A stretch of DNA of 64,000 nt, taken from the NCBI GenBank assembly GCA_052061695.1, contig JBPZEY010000003.1; one strand, 5' to 3'. The position numbers and the translations under genes were made by a program. The stretch's first letter is position 1, and every line of letters begins with the position of its first letter. The notes under the pieces are model-generated. The model saw only the letters and a list, made by a program, of their open reading frames with translations. It had not been told where the DNA came from and did not search any database. Source of the stretch: Alkalicoccus luteus (GTDB lineage: Bacteria; Bacillota; Bacilli; Bacillales; Salisediminibacteriaceae). Positions 17,224 to 25,839 of the stretch are shown piece by piece.

Positions 17224-17337
17224 GTTAATACCTCCCCGATCGTATTGGTCATAAAGATGGTAATTCAATGGTATCATACTATCATTCTGATATTTTAATA
17301 CTATCGTTTTTATCTTCCTCATATTTAATATAAAGAT

Positions 17338-17375
17338 AAGCCAGCAGAGCAAAGGACTGTTCTGCTGGCTTTTTC
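17338..17375. terminator. strong hairpin terminator inside repeat copy 1
   Basis: AAGCCAGCAGA pairs with TCTGCTGGCTT around a 12-nt loop, followed on the plus strand by T5. It can also close transcription of the minus-strand HTH gene that ends at 17448. Confidence 0.8.
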
Positions 17376-17447
17376 ATGCACAATACATATTAATTAATTA
17401 AATATATATTAATTAGTTAAATACATATTTAGTTGTTTAATATATAT

Positions 17448-17777
17448 TTATTCTTTATGCGGAGGAATATAATCATTGTCCGATTTCGTTCCTAACTGCC
17501 CGTAGTTAATGGTTTCCACATACTTATCAAAATGCTCTTTCACGATATAACAATCAGTACGAGCTTTTAAGATAAGTTCCTTCTCTAATAGTGACGTAAT
17601 GCAGGCTTCTACTTCTTTTCGAGTTAAATTCATGCATTGTTGTAAATCGCCCACGGTAGCATGATTATTTCTACCTTGAAAATGAGAATAAATCACATGC
17701 CGCATTTTTCGCTCTCGATCTGAAAGCCGGTTTGCTGGTTCTTGTAACAGCATCGTATTTCCCGCCTTCCCGTGCAT
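17448..17777 (-). CDS. small winged-helix-like DNA-binding protein
   Basis: 109 residues if started at 17777; a later ATG at 17753 is also possible because neither has a strong box. The middle has a winged-helix look: MRHVIYSHFQGRNNHATVGDLQQCMNLTRKEVEACITSLLEKELIL, followed by a wing and a polar tail ending PPHKE. It resembles the N-terminal domain found in front of organomercurial lyases, but no lyase part is present. It probably acts as a regulator within the accessory region. Confidence 0.55.
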   Translation of the reverse strand: MHGKAGNTMLLQEPANRLSDRERKMRHVIYSHFQGRNNHATVGDLQQCMNLTRKEVEACITSLLEKELILKARTDCYIVKEHFDKYVETINYGQLGTKSDNDYIPPHKE

Positions 17778-17943
17778 TTTATGCTCTTATTATAAGAACA
17801 TTTGTTTGCATTTTCAACAGGTAAAAGGATGAAACCTTTCTAATGCCGGGATGCGGCTCATTTTTTCTTCTCCTTTGTCTCCCAATGGTAATCCAACCTC
17901 ATAAGCCGAATAAACGGGCTGCAGAAACCGAAGGGCTGCCGAT

Positions 17944-18015
17944 AAAACCAAGTAGGCTAAGAGGGCGTACACTTGCACAGATCGCAAGCGAACGCCCTCT
18001 AAGTCATTGGGTTTT
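17944..18015. other. GC-rich structured element, plasmid-like
   Basis: An outer AAAACCAA/TTGGGTTTT stem encloses AGAGGGCGT/ACGCCCTCT (17960-17968 with 17992-18000) and an inner CTTGC/GCAAG hairpin. The flanking 17840-18120 stretch is GC-rich, has no credible gene and interrupts AT-rich DNA. Extended palindromes of this kind occur in single-strand origins of rolling-circle plasmids and in plasmid control regions; this assignment is a guess. Confidence 0.4.
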
Positions 18016-18181
18016 ACCGACTTCCCTAACGGTTCTTTACTGCTGTCGCACTCCCTGCCGGTCGCCATTTACACGGCTTTTCGGGTGGATTCGGGTTGTC
18101 TCACAAAGGAGGACAGAAACATAAAACAAGTAACGCTGTAAATCAGAGATACAGTAAATCCACCAAAAGGAGAGGTCTATC

Positions 18182-18271
18182 ATGGAAAAAGTTTTTGAAA
18201 TCTTAAAGATCAAGCAAGTGTTCAGAAAAGGACGAGTTTTGGAACATAGCAAGAATATGTCCGATTCATAG
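18182..18271 (+). pseudogene. short coding remnant, possibly plasmid-derived
   Basis: A GGAGAGG box precedes an ATG with a 29-codon frame (MEKVFEILKIKQVFRKGRVL, ending MSDS). Another frame picks up about 20 nt later with FFAEGRNYIKLPWEFVVKLF, which looks like coding sequence of the same former gene. Together they suggest a decayed gene. It is not identifiable. Confidence 0.35.
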
Positions 18272-18429
18272 CTAGATAAATTCTCATGATCAAATCTTCT
18301 TTGCAGAAGGACGAAATTACATTAAATTACCGTGGGAATTTGTAGTGAAATTATTTGATGCTGTTCGTCATATTATAGTGTTCGTAAGAGGATATAAAAT
18401 CAGCTAGCATTTTTCGGGTGTTTTTGATA

Positions 18430-18455
18430 CGTTCGTACACGTACTTTTATGAACG
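18430..18455. repeat. res-like dyad (outlying copy)
   Basis: CGTTC-N16-GAACG, built from the same half-sites as the dyads upstream of the serine recombinase. It lies 5.4 kb from that gene. Confidence 0.4.
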
Positions 18456-18756
18456 ACTAATTTATTGTAAATTTTCACATTAAGTTTCTGAAACTAAAAG
18501 ATCCGCGGCATTCTTATTATCATACTGAAGAAGTATGCAAAATCCTGACACAAAAAAGTCGTCTTGTAAAAGGCAGATGATTGTTTCAATGATTCTATAA
18601 GAATGCAGTTCTCCAAACTTTCTTGTAATAAAATAGAAGTATATATCAGATATTTTGAAAAGTTTAATATTGAAATTTTTTTATTCGTAGTCTCCTTCAA
18701 GTGTCGAGCTGCGTACGATGTAAATGTATGGATAAAATCAAATAAAGAGGTATAAT

Positions 18757-18837
18757 ATGTCTATGCTCGTTCTTCCTTTTTTAAAAAAAATATTCTCTAC
18801 TTACTATGAAAGGTGGAAACCAATCTATTCTTCTTAA
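18757..18837 (+). CDS. possible 26-residue amphipathic peptide
   Basis: An AAAGAGG box lies 6 nt before an ATG that opens MSMLVLPFLKKIFSTYYERW, ending PIYSS. It stands in the ~800-nt gap before the CNNM operon, where nothing else is obvious. It could be a small membrane peptide or chance. Confidence 0.3.
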   Translation: MSMLVLPFLKKIFSTYYERWKPIYSS

Positions 18838-19074
18838 AATAAAATAGAATTAACATATAATATAATTATTTCTCGGTGTAAACATATGAAATCACAGGTG
18901 TTATGCAATGGATTTCATCTTTTGAACATAAAATAAGCAATCCTGGTAAAAGCTTGAAAGGGGGTATGGCAATTTAAGAGAAGATAACAGGGATCCATTT
19001 TGTGTTCTTTTTTATTGCAGCCGGTTTTAAGTACTATTGAAAAAACGATATATACAAATGGAGGAAAGAGAATA

Positions 19075-19209
19075 ATGTTCGAATCATTACAAAGAACGAG
19101 TCGGGACGACGATGACCCACCCTCGAGTAGTTATATTCTGTATAAAGTGGAGGCCGGTCATGGTAGACAGGTGCAATTGGGAAATAAAGCGGTAGACGAC
19201 TTATGTTAA
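19075..19209 (+). CDS. short leader peptide coupled to the CNNM gene
   Basis: 44 codons from the ATG at 19075, with a strong TGGAGG box. The product is hydrophilic (MFESLQRTSRDDDDPPSSSY, later VEAGHGRQVQLGNKAVDD). Its stop overlaps the start of the downstream transporter gene (ATG at 19203, TAA at 19207), which lacks a strong box of its own. This suggests a cis-acting leader that couples or regulates translation. No family is recognised. Confidence 0.5.
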   Translation: MFESLQRTSRDDDDPPSSSYILYKVEAGHGRQVQLGNKAVDDLC

Positions 19210-20609
19210 TAGCTACGTTGACCTTACTGCTTGGTATTCTCGTCATTCTTGCTATCATTGCTGCCAATGGTTATTTCGTTGCTCAAGAGTTCGCCTACAT
19301 GTCTGTCGATCGTTCGCGTCTGGGTGCATTGGCTGATGGAGGGGATATGGCAGCCAAGCGCGCATTGACCGTCACGAAACGGACGTCATTTATGCTCTCA
19401 GGCGCACAACTGGGCATTACGGTTACAGGCCTGCTTGTTGGATATGTGGCCGAACCTCTCGTAGGCCGAAGTTTAGGAATATTGCTCGGTGGAGTGGGAG
19501 TGCCTGCCGTCGTCGGTATTTCCGTCGGCACCATCCTAGCTTTAGTTCTGTCGACGATTGTACAGATGATTTTTGGAGAGTTATATCCGAAGAACCTGGC
19601 AATTGCCAATCCTGAACCAATGGCGCGGGGACTTGCCCGCTCAACGAATATATATCTGCTTGTTTTTGGGTGGTTAATTACGATTTTTGATAAATCAGCA
19701 AACGGATTGCTGCGATTATTAAAAATTGAGCCGATTCATGACATCGATACCAGTGCGAACGCAAGTGATCTTGAACACATTGTCGCAGACTCCCGCGAAA
19801 GCGGTGATTTACCAAAAGATCTTTCTATCATTATCGATCGCATCCTGGATTTCCCTCAACGTGATGTCGAGCATGCGATGATACCGCGATCACGCGCGGA
19901 CACTGTCGAACCGGATATCACCATTGGGGAGGTACGGATCCTGATGGCGAAAGCACATACGCGCTATCCGGTCATCAACGAGGAGGATATCCCCGTTGGT
20001 GTCGTGCACCTTGTCGATGTCCTGGGCTCGTCACTGGCTGATAGTACCCCGGTCACTGCAATGATGCAGCAGCCTTTGGTAGTTCCTACATCGATGTCTC
20101 TTCCGGAGGCGCGAAAACAGATGCTTCATTCGCGGGAAAACCTGGCTTGTGTGATTGATGAGTATGGAGGATTTACTGGTGTGTTAACATTGGAAGATCT
20201 TGCTGAAGAAATCGTCGGAGAAATTTCGGATGAGCACGACCGTGAACTGCCGGAAGTCGTTGCATTTGAAGGAGGGGGTATCTGGCAGATGAACGGGGAT
20301 GTTCATATTGATGAAGCCGAACGTGAAATCGGGTACGACTTACCTCGGGGCGACTATGAAACGCTGGCCGGCATGCTTATATCCTATTGTGATAATCTTC
20401 CCGCCGTTGACGAAATTATCCGGGTGGAGCTGCCTCAGGATCCGGGGGACCTGGTTCAGGACGAACCGGTTCGCCGCTATTTAGAAGCGCAGATCATGCA
20501 GGTAGACAGACGGGTTCCTACGTTAGTCAATTTGACATTGGAGGAATGCAAAGACGAGACTGTTTCTGCATCGATTTCCACTCAGGTGAGGAGGGGAAAT
20601 CATGAGTAA
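19203..20609 (+). CDS. CNNM/HlyC-CorC family transporter or hemolysin-like protein
   Basis: 468 residues. The N-terminal CNNM (DUF21) membrane domain shows three or four helices and the signatures GYFVAQEFAYMSVDRSRL, LSGAQLGITVTGLLVGYVAEP and MIFGELYPKNLAIANPEP. Two CBS repeats follow (VEHAMIPRSRADTVEPD; HSRENLACVIDEYGGFTGVL-type), then a C-terminal CorC/HlyC domain (GGGIWQMNGDVHIDEAER). The family exports or senses Mg2+/Co2+. It overlaps the second gene by 8 nt. The paired arrangement and wording strongly recall actinobacterial pairs, suggesting transfer. Confidence 0.85.
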   Translation: MLIATLTLLLGILVILAIIAANGYFVAQEFAYMSVDRSRLGALADGGDMAAKRALTVTKRTSFMLSGAQLGITVTGLLVGYVAEPLVGRSLGILLGGVGVPAVVGISVGTILALVLSTIVQMIFGELYPKNLAIANPEPMARGLARSTNIYLLVFGWLITIFDKSANGLLRLLKIEPIHDIDTSANASDLEHIVADSRESGDLPKDLSIIIDRILDFPQRDVEHAMIPRSRADTVEPDITIGEVRILMAKAHTRYPVINEEDIPVGVVHLVDVLGSSLADSTPVTAMMQQPLVVPTSMSLPEARKQMLHSRENLACVIDEYGGFTGVLTLEDLAEEIVGEISDEHDRELPEVVAFEGGGIWQMNGDVHIDEAEREIGYDLPRGDYETLAGMLISYCDNLPAVDEIIRVELPQDPGDLVQDEPVRRYLEAQIMQVDRRVPTLVNLTLEECKDETVSASISTQVRRGNHE

Positions 20610-21630
20610 CCCGTGGATCATTTTGATTGTGACGATAGGAATCATCGCACTCAGCGCATTCTTTGTCATTATTGAGTTTGCCCTGCTTGGATCGCGGCGC
20701 CATCGTCTTGAAGAAGCTGCGGTTACCAGCCGCGGCGCCCGTGCTGCACTGCGTTCGGTGAATGAACTTACCGTCATGCTCGCAGGAGCACAGCTGGGAA
20801 TTACGGTATGTACTTTCGCCTTAGGTGCAATAACAAAACCGGCTGTCGATGCCTGGTTTTCACCGTTATTTGCCGAGGCAGGACTTCCCTACTGGCTGGC
20901 TGATGGAACTTCTTTTTTCCTGGCCCTGCTGATTGTAACGTTCCTTCATCTTGTTGTCGGCGAAATGGCACCGAAATCATGGGCCATCTCACGCCCGGAG
21001 AATTCGGCGATTCTGATTGGCTTGCCTGCCCGCATCTTCATTTGGCCATTTCGGCCAATGTTACTGTGGGTCAACGGTATGGCCAATCGTCTCGTCAAGG
21101 CTTCAGGAGTCGAACCTGTTGAAACTGCCGCGGTTGGTGGCCAGAATGCGGCGACGATCCGCTATCTCGTAGAACATTCGGCGAAAGTCGGTGCTCTCGA
21201 TTCCTCTATACGGGTCCCTATTTCAGGGGCTCTTGATTTGGAAACCTTGCGGGTTGCTGATTTACTTTCAAAAGTGGTGGCGCCAACCACAGTTTCTTCA
21301 GATGCTACAGCTTATGATGTGCAAAAGGCTACAGAACGCTCTGGTCACAAACGTATTCTTATTATGGCAGAGAATGATTCGGCACCAGGCATCATTCATG
21401 TGCGTGATACGCTGCTCGAGCTTCCAGAAAGACCTGCATGGGAACTGGCGCGCCCTTCATTTATTCTACAGTCGGATACGCTTTTACATGAGGCTCTAAC
21501 AAGCATGCGGCGGTCGAGTGAACAACTGGCGGTAGTAATGAATGGTTCCCAATTCCTTGGTGTCTTTACTATTAACGACGCTTTGAACCTTGTTCTTCCC
21601 CGCATGATCCAAAATAGCGATAACACCTAA
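20602..21630 (+). CDS. second CNNM/CBS protein of the pair
   Basis: 342 residues. CNNM domain with ALSAFFVIIEFALLGSRRHRL, ELTVMLAGAQLGITVCTFAL and VVGEMAPKSWAISRPEN, followed by two weaker CBS repeats (RILIMAENDSAPGIIHVRD; LAVVMNGSQFLGVFTINDAL). It lacks the C-terminal CorC domain of its partner, which is typical of the B member of such tandem pairs. Probably forms a heteromer with the upstream product in the membrane. The pair ends at a strong terminator. Confidence 0.85.
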   Translation: MSNPWIILIVTIGIIALSAFFVIIEFALLGSRRHRLEEAAVTSRGARAALRSVNELTVMLAGAQLGITVCTFALGAITKPAVDAWFSPLFAEAGLPYWLADGTSFFLALLIVTFLHLVVGEMAPKSWAISRPENSAILIGLPARIFIWPFRPMLLWVNGMANRLVKASGVEPVETAAVGGQNAATIRYLVEHSAKVGALDSSIRVPISGALDLETLRVADLLSKVVAPTTVSSDATAYDVQKATERSGHKRILIMAENDSAPGIIHVRDTLLELPERPAWELARPSFILQSDTLLHEALTSMRRSSEQLAVVMNGSQFLGVFTINDALNLVLPRMIQNSDNT

Positions 21631-21638
21631 CTCTTAAT

Positions 21639-21679
21639 AATCTCGCAGCTCTTTTAAAAGAGCTGCGAGATTATTTCTT
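21639..21679 (+). terminator. Rho-independent terminator of the CNNM operon
   Basis: A 17-bp perfect palindrome (21639-21655 with 21656-21672) is followed by ATTTCTTT. Confidence 0.85.
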
Positions 21680-21878
21680 TACACCTTATTTTATTATGAT
21701 AATGACACGCAAAATAAAGCTTGAAATGAATGCAAGTTATCTCTTAAAGTGACAAGTGAAGCTCTCGAAAAATGAATTGATTTTCTATATGTATTTACAT
21801 TTTTAACATAGTCAAACGATTATATATTAAAAATGATTATTTCAAGATAAATATTTTATGTATAAGAGGCACTTAATG

Positions 21879-22072
21879 TTACCTTTTAAATTTCCAAAGG
21901 ATATTTATCCCTATTGCTAAAGTTAAAATACCAACCAGAAACTAATAATAATTATATATTCAGGAACTAAAGTGATGCCTGTAAAATAATAGTATTGAAT
22001 AACGAATATTCTAAGACACATAAGGCTAATTCCTAATATAATAAAAACATATCCGCTCCTTTTTTCATTCAT
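21879..22072 (-). pseudogene. small membrane protein, probably frameshifted
   Basis: The ATG at 22072 opens a 49-codon hydrophobic frame (MNEKRSGYVFIILGISLMCL, two helices) that stops at 21923. A neighbouring frame continues the hydrophobic pattern (LVGILTLAIGINILWKFKR) to 21879, so a one-base shift near 21930 probably truncated a ~64-residue two-helix protein. The 49-residue form may still be made. Confidence 0.4.
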
Positions 22073-22195
22073 TACAACACTTCCCTATTTCTTTTGATTA
22101 TGGTGGTATATAAAGCTCTACAAACATGTTATGGTAAATTTCACGTTGGACTTATCCATTAGTCAAAAATAATATGAGTTACACAGGAGTTTTTT

Positions 22196-22504
22196 ATGTC
22201 TAAAGATTTTTGTTTAGTAGTTACCATTGTCGACAGGAAATTAACTAGCAACATTATGAAGATGCTTGAAGATCAACATAAAATCAAAAAATCCACAATT
22301 TTCTTAGCTAGGGGACACAGCGACACGGAAGGAGAGCTTTTTGGAATGAAAATTGAACCTGAACGCGAAGGAATTCTTTCCATTATTCCTAGAGAAAAAG
22401 AGGAAGAAATTTTGAAAGCGATAGAAACAGAAGGAAAACTAAATGAACCTGGTCACGGGATCACTTTTTCGTTAGAAGTTCATAATATAAAAGGGTTTTT
22501 ATGA
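22196..22504 (+). CDS. PII-like (GlnB-fold) signalling protein
   Basis: 102 residues with a CAGGAG box. The pattern fits the nitrogen-regulatory PII superfamily: CLVVTIVDRKLTSNIMKML (strand-helix), a central STIFLARGHSDTEGELFGM that corresponds to the T-loop region, and GILSIIPREKEEEILKAI then GHGITFSLEV. It lacks the classical uridylylation Tyr region, so it is a PII-like member rather than GlnB/GlnK. The partner could be a transporter, since many PII-like proteins gate carriers, but none is directly adjacent on this strand. Followed by a terminator. Confidence 0.7.
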   Translation: MSKDFCLVVTIVDRKLTSNIMKMLEDQHKIKKSTIFLARGHSDTEGELFGMKIEPEREGILSIIPREKEEEILKAIETEGKLNEPGHGITFSLEVHNIKGFL

Positions 22505-22525
22505 TTTATAGATTTATTCTAATAT

Positions 22526-22562
22526 AAGTAGCAGGCAACTATAAAGTTGCCTGCTACTTTAA
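22526..22562 (+). terminator. Rho-independent terminator
   Basis: A 15-bp perfect stem (22526-22540 with 22545-22559) lies 21 nt after the PII-like gene. Confidence 0.75.
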
Positions 22563-22602
22563 ATAAGGAGAGATTAACAAATATGAGACTAGTTTTGTTG
22601 TC

Positions 22603-22752
22603 CTATTGAAAAGCAGGTATGCCAATGACAAAGTGCACTATTAAAAATACAAAAGTCATCATGCCAACGCCCCAAAATAGACCCCGCAGAGCTTCCTTCG
22701 CTCCTGCATAGTTGTAGTCATCTTCTTTTTTTCTATTGTTATTATTATTCAC
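22603..22752 (-). CDS. small single-helix membrane protein
   Basis: 49 residues from a GTG at 22752 with an AAGGAG box at 8 nt. A polar, Asn-rich N-terminus (VNNNNNRKKEDDYNYAGAKE) precedes a single membrane helix (GMMTFVFLIVHFVIGI). It faces away from the recombinase gene; a long inverted repeat separates the two. No family is recognised. Confidence 0.5.
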   Translation of the reverse strand: MNNNNNRKKEDDYNYAGAKEALRGLFWGVGMMTFVFLIVHFVIGIPAFQ

Positions 22753-22764
22753 TTTCTACGCTCC

Positions 22765-22817
22765 TTAGCTTTCACTACAATTAAATTTCTACTTCATTTA
22801 ATTGTAGTGAAAGCTAA
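22765..22817. repeat. 21-bp perfect inverted repeat, 11-bp spacer
   Basis: The arm TTAGCTTTCACTACAATTAA(A) at 22765-22785 is exactly complementary to 22797-22817. It sits between divergent genes, 95 bp upstream of a tyrosine recombinase, and lacks a T-run on either side. A recombinase-binding or attachment-like site, or a regulatory hairpin, is possible. Confidence 0.6.
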
Positions 22818-22912
22818 CTAATATGTAAACCCTTGCTTTTTATTTGTTTAATATTACATATTCGTGTATATTATTGTATAAGTAACAAAATTAGAAAGAA
22901 AGGTAAGATTCC

Positions 22913-23476
22913 ATGGAATTCGTTGATCCAATTGTGAGTGTAAATCATATTAATCAAATGAAGCTCCATCTAAAAAAGCAGTCTTTAAGAGACTATGCGC
23001 TTTTTTCAGTCGGTATTAATACGGGCCTACGTATTTCCGACTTGTTAAACATAAAGGTAGATAATATCCAAAATCAATCAGGAGGAATTAAAGATTCTTA
23101 TTCGTTACTTAAAAAGAATAATCGCATCAATTATGTTTATTTGAATAATCAGGCTCGCACAGCCATATCTTCATACATTGAGAGCGCCTCCATACACCCT
23201 CATGATTTTTTATTCAAATCTCCGAGATCCAATAGCCCTCTTTCTAGACAACAAGCTTACCGCATTATTCATCAAGCAGCTTCCGAAGTGGGTATCCCAG
23301 GAAACATAGGTACTCATACGCTTCGCAAAACATTCGGATACCACGCCTATAAAAAAGGAGTTTCTATTGCTATTATACAAAAGCTTTTTGACCATTCATC
23401 AAAGTACGAGACATACCATTATCTTGGTATAGACCCTTCGAATGACCATTTTATCAAGATAGATGTAAATTTATAG
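22913..23476 (+). CDS. short tyrosine recombinase (phage integrase family)
   Basis: 187 residues, catalytic domain only. The tetrad is visible: Arg40 in NTGLRISDLLNI, the HxxR box HTLRKTFGYH (His135, Arg138), the late His161 in LFDHSS, and the Tyr nucleophile at 168 or 170 in ETYHYLGI. The N-terminal core-binding (SAM-like) domain of full integrases is missing, so it is a compact XerD-like enzyme of a type seen on Firmicutes plasmids and islands. It is followed after 21 nt by the antiporter gene. A 21-bp inverted repeat lies upstream. Confidence 0.85.
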   Translation: MEFVDPIVSVNHINQMKLHLKKQSLRDYALFSVGINTGLRISDLLNIKVDNIQNQSGGIKDSYSLLKKNNRINYVYLNNQARTAISSYIESASIHPHDFLFKSPRSNSPLSRQQAYRIIHQAASEVGIPGNIGTHTLRKTFGYHAYKKGVSIAIIQKLFDHSSKYETYHYLGIDPSNDHFIKIDVNL

Positions 23477-23497
23477 AGAGGAGAAGATGTTCTATTT

Positions 23498-24982
23498 ATG
23501 TTCGATGAAGCGATCAATCCAAATTACGTGATTCTTATTTTTGCTCTCTTTTTTCTCGTAGGAGTAATCACTACGAAATTCAGTTCCCGTTTTGGCATAC
23601 CTGCCTTGTTGCTTTTTATTGCATTGGGAATGGTTGCAGGTAGTGATGGTCTTAATTTAATTTATTTTGACAGCGCTCTATATGCACAAACTATTGGTAT
23701 TTTTGCATTAGTAGTAATTCTATTTGAAGGTGGGCTTTCAACTAAATGGAATACGATCCGCCCTGTAGCAGCCCCATCTTTACTTTTAGCCACTGTAGGA
23801 GTAGTTATTACTAGCGTGATTGTTGCCATCGCCGCTACCTATATCCTAAATGTGAGTTGGTTAGAGGGAATGCTCTTCGGTGCGATTGTCGGTTCAACGG
23901 ATGCTGCTGCTGTATTCGCCGCTTTAAAAGGGCAAAACATTAAAGAAAGACTTGCAGCTACGCTTGAAGCAGAATCAGGAACTAACGATCCGATGGCCAT
24001 GTTTCTTACCCTCGCTTTAATTCAATTAATTATGATAGATGGCCAAACCATATTGGGGACAGTTGGAGAATTTATTCTTCAGATGGGGTTAGGTCTTTTG
24101 TTTGGGTTTCTGCTCGGCTGGATAGCGTCTATTATAATTAATCGTGTTAATTTAGATTCGGGAGGGCTATATCCTATTTTAGCTATGGGATTTGCTTTGA
24201 TGACGTATGGTATTACTGCAACTTTAAATGGAAGTGGATTATTAGCTGTCTATGTAGCAGCGATAGTGATCGGAAATTCTGATCTTGTTTATCGTCACAC
24301 GATTTTTCGATTCAATGAAGGTTTTGCATGGATGATGCAACTACTGATGTTCGTTATTCTTGGGCTATTAGTATTTCCCTCCCAATTATTTTCGCTGGAT
24401 ATTATATTAAGTGGGCTTCTCCTCTCTTTCATTTTAATTTTAATTGCTAGACCAATCGCGGTTTGGATCTCAACAATTGGATTTAATTACACATGGCAAG
24501 AAAAAACATTAATCTCCTGGGCTGGTCTTCGAGGGGCGGTACCTATTGTATTAGCAACTTTTCCTATGCTCGCTGGGGTCGAGAACGCCCAATTATTTTT
24601 TAATGTAGTTTTTTTCGTCGTCTTAACTTCCGCTTTACTACAAGGAGCTTCGATTTCTCCTTTTGCAAACATCCTAAATCTAACCGGCCCTGAAAGAGTT
24701 ACTCCTTTTCACACATTAGAGCTTGTTTCTATTGGGAAAGCAAATGCGGAAATGGTGGAGTATACGGTTAATCAAAACACGGTCATAGTTGGTTGCACTT
24801 TAGCCGAGATCGAGTTCCCTTCAGAAGTGTTAATTAATGCAATAATTAGAAGTGGTGAATTGATTACTCCATCCGGCGACACCGTAATCCAAGAAATGGA
24901 CATACTATATATCCTTTCTTCCAAAAAACAAAAGAAAAAGTTGATGCGTTTACTAGAAGATAGCAGATCTTCATCAAAATAA
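23498..24982 (+). CDS. CPA1 K+(Na+)/H+ antiporter, NhaP2/CvrA type
   Basis: 494 residues. Twelve or so membrane helices, with the CPA1 hallmarks: GIPALLLFIALGMVAGSDG, ALVVILFEGGLSTKW, AIVGSTDAAAVFAAL, AESGTNDPMAMFLTL (the Asn-Asp pair for cation binding) and SWAGLRGAVPIVLATFP. A C-terminal TrkA-C/RCK_C domain (residues ~410-490, EYTVNQNTVIVGCTLAEIEF) marks the NhaP2 branch, which exchanges K+ for H+. Expected in the plasma membrane for cation and pH homeostasis. It shares a strand and short spacing with the tyrosine recombinase gene. Confidence 0.9.
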   Translation: MFDEAINPNYVILIFALFFLVGVITTKFSSRFGIPALLLFIALGMVAGSDGLNLIYFDSALYAQTIGIFALVVILFEGGLSTKWNTIRPVAAPSLLLATVGVVITSVIVAIAATYILNVSWLEGMLFGAIVGSTDAAAVFAALKGQNIKERLAATLEAESGTNDPMAMFLTLALIQLIMIDGQTILGTVGEFILQMGLGLLFGFLLGWIASIIINRVNLDSGGLYPILAMGFALMTYGITATLNGSGLLAVYVAAIVIGNSDLVYRHTIFRFNEGFAWMMQLLMFVILGLLVFPSQLFSLDIILSGLLLSFILILIARPIAVWISTIGFNYTWQEKTLISWAGLRGAVPIVLATFPMLAGVENAQLFFNVVFFVVLTSALLQGASISPFANILNLTGPERVTPFHTLELVSIGKANAEMVEYTVNQNTVIVGCTLAEIEFPSEVLINAIIRSGELITPSGDTVIQEMDILYILSSKKQKKKLMRLLEDSRSSSK

Positions 24983-24999
24983 GACCGCTCCCTGCATTC

Positions 25000-25036
25000 C
25001 TTATCAGAACACCCTCTTGCAAGGTGTTCTGATAAG
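25000..25036. terminator. hairpin terminator between converging genes
   Basis: A 14-bp perfect stem (25000-25013 with 25023-25036) with a 9-nt loop lies between the antiporter gene and the convergent PAP2 gene. Confidence 0.7.
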
Positions 25037-25065
25037 ACAAAGCAGGTCGAAAACACCAAATTTTA

Positions 25066-25605
25066 TTAGTAGATGGATCGACCCGGATAAACAGGTAACA
25101 TCATTTTCATTCGAATAAGTAGCATTCCACTAAAAAATATAACGGAGATAATAATTGCAGCGATGGAGTCCGATATATAATGATAATCTAAATATACTCT
25201 GCTATAAGCTACTATAAAAACTAAAAAGACACCAATACTAATTACAAAAAATAATTTTTGAAACGTAAGAGCAAATAAATTAAGCAGGAGATATCCTATA
25301 AAAAGGACTAATAGCGTTATACGCATCGTATGACCACTGGGGAAACTATACGAAGCGACCTCAAATGTATATCCAAAAACCTCTAACATTCTTTCTTCTC
25401 CAGGTCGCTCCCGATTAAACACCAGTTTTAAAGCAAGATTTAAAACTATCCCTCCATAAATCACGAGGTTCATCCATATAAACTCTTTTCTTTTACGTTT
25501 AAGTAATAACCATATAGATAATAGTAGTGAAAATAGAATAGTAATCTCTACATCTCCGAGCACTGTAGCATTCGTTATAATAGAATCCCAATAATTGATG
25601 TTCAT
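25066..25605 (-). CDS. PAP2 family phosphatase
   Basis: 179 residues from the ATG at 25605 (GGGGGGAAC box at 9 nt). Six membrane helices, with the three phosphatase motifs: KLVFNRERPG (K-x6-R-P), SFPSGH and SRVYLDYHYISD (S-R-x5-H-x3-D). The active site should face outward. Members dephosphorylate undecaprenyl pyrophosphate, phosphatidylglycerophosphate or similar lipids; the exact substrate is not readable here. Monocistronic. Confidence 0.85.
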   Translation of the reverse strand: MNINYWDSIITNATVLGDVEITILFSLLLSIWLLLKRKRKEFIWMNLVIYGGIVLNLALKLVFNRERPGEERMLEVFGYTFEVASYSFPSGHTMRITLLVLFIGYLLLNLFALTFQKLFFVISIGVFLVFIVAYSRVYLDYHYISDSIAAIIISVIFFSGMLLIRMKMMLPVYPGRSIY

Positions 25606-25839
25606 TAACGATGTTCCCCCCACACATATGTATAGTTTAATCTGTAGACGACTATCACATACAACGCTCTCTTATCAACTAGCCTCAACATAGCCTATCA
25701 ATTAAATCTTAGGCGGATAGCATTTAAGACCAAATTTCGATTATGTTCATCCATTGAAGCAAAAGGCTGCTAATCAACTTTAATTCTTCCTTTTAAATCC
25801 ACCCGAAAAAATAATATTCTCTTCATAGTCAGAAATACT

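Larger units (their letters stand above)
17169..17469. repeat. ~300 bp direct repeat, copy 1
   Basis: Nearly the same sequence recurs at 26134-26437 in the same orientation. It contains the start of a CopG-like gene, its promoter region, a strong hairpin and the last codons (IPPHKE) of an HTH gene. Copy 1 holds the intact HTH gene; copy 2 holds the intact CopG-like gene. Confidence 0.85.

Noticed and set aside
17814..18068. 84-residue minus-strand gene
   Set aside because: No ribosome box, odd composition, and it reads through the paired stems of the GC-rich structured element.
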